NCBI GenBank assembly: GCA_034421515.1 | Contig: DAOUKH010000035.1 | Span: 1 to 47,693 of the forward strand | Direction of reading: 5' to 3' | Source: DAOUKH01 sp034421515 | GTDB taxonomy: Bacteria > Chloroflexota > Dehalococcoidia > SHYB01 | Length of the DNA: 47,693 nucleotides | Shown: in pieces, positions 47,224-47,693 of the stretch | How the letters are laid out: every line of letters begins with the position of its first letter | How positions within the stretch are numbered: position 1 is the first letter of the stretch | The notes under the pieces: generated by a model | What the model saw: only the letters and a program-made list of their open reading frames with translations | What the model was told of the DNA's origin: nothing | The model's database searches: none | Program-made: the position numbers and the translations under genes

Positions 47224-47693
47224 TCACGCGAAGGCGTGGGCCATCTCCCGGTTGGACGCCGCGCCAACGCCGTCGACGCCCACCGCGATTACGCCGACCG
47301 AGACCTCGGCGGGGAACAAGTCGATCCCCGCCTCGCAGGCGGCCCGCGGCGTCATGCCGGTCCGCAGCAGCTCGTAGACCTCGCGGGCTAGCACGCGCCG
47401 CGCAATCTCCTCGCCGATGCCGGTGCAGGCGACCGCCCCATATTCGCCCGCATAGAAGCCGGACCCGACGAGGGGCGTATCGCCCACCCGGCCAAGGAGC
47501 ATCGGTACGCTGCCACCGGTCGAGCCGGCGACGGCGAACGTGCCGTCCGCCCCCCGCACGACGGCGCCGACGGTATCGCAGGGCTCCGGGCCGTCAAGCC
47601 GGGCCGGAAGGGTGCGGTCGTAGGGCGCTGGGAAGTTCCACGCGCTTGCCAGGTCGTCCACGCTCCATCCACCCTCCGCCGCGCCGGAGGCGA
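47224..47693 (-). CDS. Isoaspartyl peptidase/L-asparaginase family protein (5' end cut)
   Basis: The C-terminal part of an Ntn-hydrolase asparaginase, open to the window edge. CDTVGAVVRG contains the catalytic Thr (DTVG) that becomes the nucleophile after autocleavage, followed by STGGSVPMLLGRVGDTPLVGSGFYAGEYGAVACTG, which binds substrate. The fragment ends after the beta subunit, so about 157 residues are seen. The frame stays open upstream of the GTG at 47661, so the start lies outside the window. It hydrolyses asparagine, isoaspartyl peptides or glycosylated Asn, in line with the amide-degrading genes elsewhere. Confidence 0.87.
   Translation of the reverse strand, partial: ASGAAEGGWSVDDLASAWNFPAPYDRTLPARLDGPEPCDTVGAVVRGADGTFAVAGSTGGSVPMLLGRVGDTPLVGSGFYAGEYGAVACTGIGEEIARRVLAREVYELLRTGMTPRAACEAGIDLFPAEVSVGVIAVGVDGVGAASNREMAHAFA

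Overview
The window reads as a high-GC bacterial chromosome segment, most likely from the Chloroflexota (Dehalococcoidia, possibly SAR202-like). This is inferred from a lipoprotein with a long Thr-Pro-Ala linker, a division cluster reduced to mraZ-rsmH-ftsA-ftsZ and followed by nrdR and a B12-dependent ribonucleotide reductase, and a dense set of CaiB/BaiF CoA-transferases, amidohydrolases and LLM/F420-type flavoenzymes. No rRNA or tRNA was found to fix the taxonomy. Apart from one HigBA pair there is no sign of a mobile element, phage or CRISPR array.

Layout. 1-2444: a secreted repeat lipoprotein ending in a zinc-metallopeptidase-like domain (minus strand, cut by the window edge). 2553-12826: acyl-CoA and organic-acid catabolism, with a crotonase, a MaoC hydratase, a 3-hydroxyacyl-CoA dehydrogenase, an FAD dehydrogenase, an N-acyl-D-amino-acid deacylase-like enzyme, a fused double CaiB/BaiF protein, a YtcJ-like amidohydrolase and a histidine phosphatase. 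12955-15269: a CPA2 cation/proton antiporter and an LLM flavoenzyme. 15558-23119: nrdJ, nrdR, ftsZ, ftsA, rsmH and mraZ, all on the minus strand, with recognisable promoters, a terminator after nrdJ and after ftsZ, and a 10-bp-phased GG array at the mraZ promoter that looks like an MraZ operator. 23343-28933: an MFS exporter, then a coupled ubiA-ubiX-ubiD-SDR operon for quinone synthesis. 29066-30463: a DUF4389 membrane protein and a HigBA toxin-antitoxin pair. 30492-32929: an acyl-CoA dehydrogenase and a double-hotdog MaoC protein. 33066-35213: a radical SAM protein of the SplB/Rv2578c type and recA, each preceded by a GAAC-N4-GTTC LexA-type box inside its promoter. 35300-37856: a translationally coupled cysteine hydrolase and two PuuE-like deacetylase-fold proteins with altered metal motifs. 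38018-42109: two paralogous amidohydrolases and a second N-acyl-D-amino-acid deacylase-like enzyme. 42220-47693: a stand-alone molybdenum hydroxylase large subunit, a SemiSWEET, an SRPBCC protein, an F420/FMN split-barrel protein, a DUF711 protein and a truncated isoaspartyl peptidase.

How it fits together. The catabolic blocks suggest a heterotroph that takes apart amides, ureide-like compounds and CoA-activated acids. The core block joins division to dNTP supply, and the DNA-damage response appears to cover both recA and its radical SAM neighbour. Perfect TATAAT hexamers occur as back-to-back pairs in divergent gaps, and several lie 6-9 nt from the start codon, which suggests leaderless mRNAs. 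The only likely transcription factors encoded here are MraZ, NrdR and HigA.

The best candidates for undescribed biology are the repeat lipoprotein-metallopeptidase, the SOS-controlled radical SAM gene, the deacetylase pair coupled to a cysteine hydrolase, and a covarying intergenic hairpin element found at two convergent junctions.
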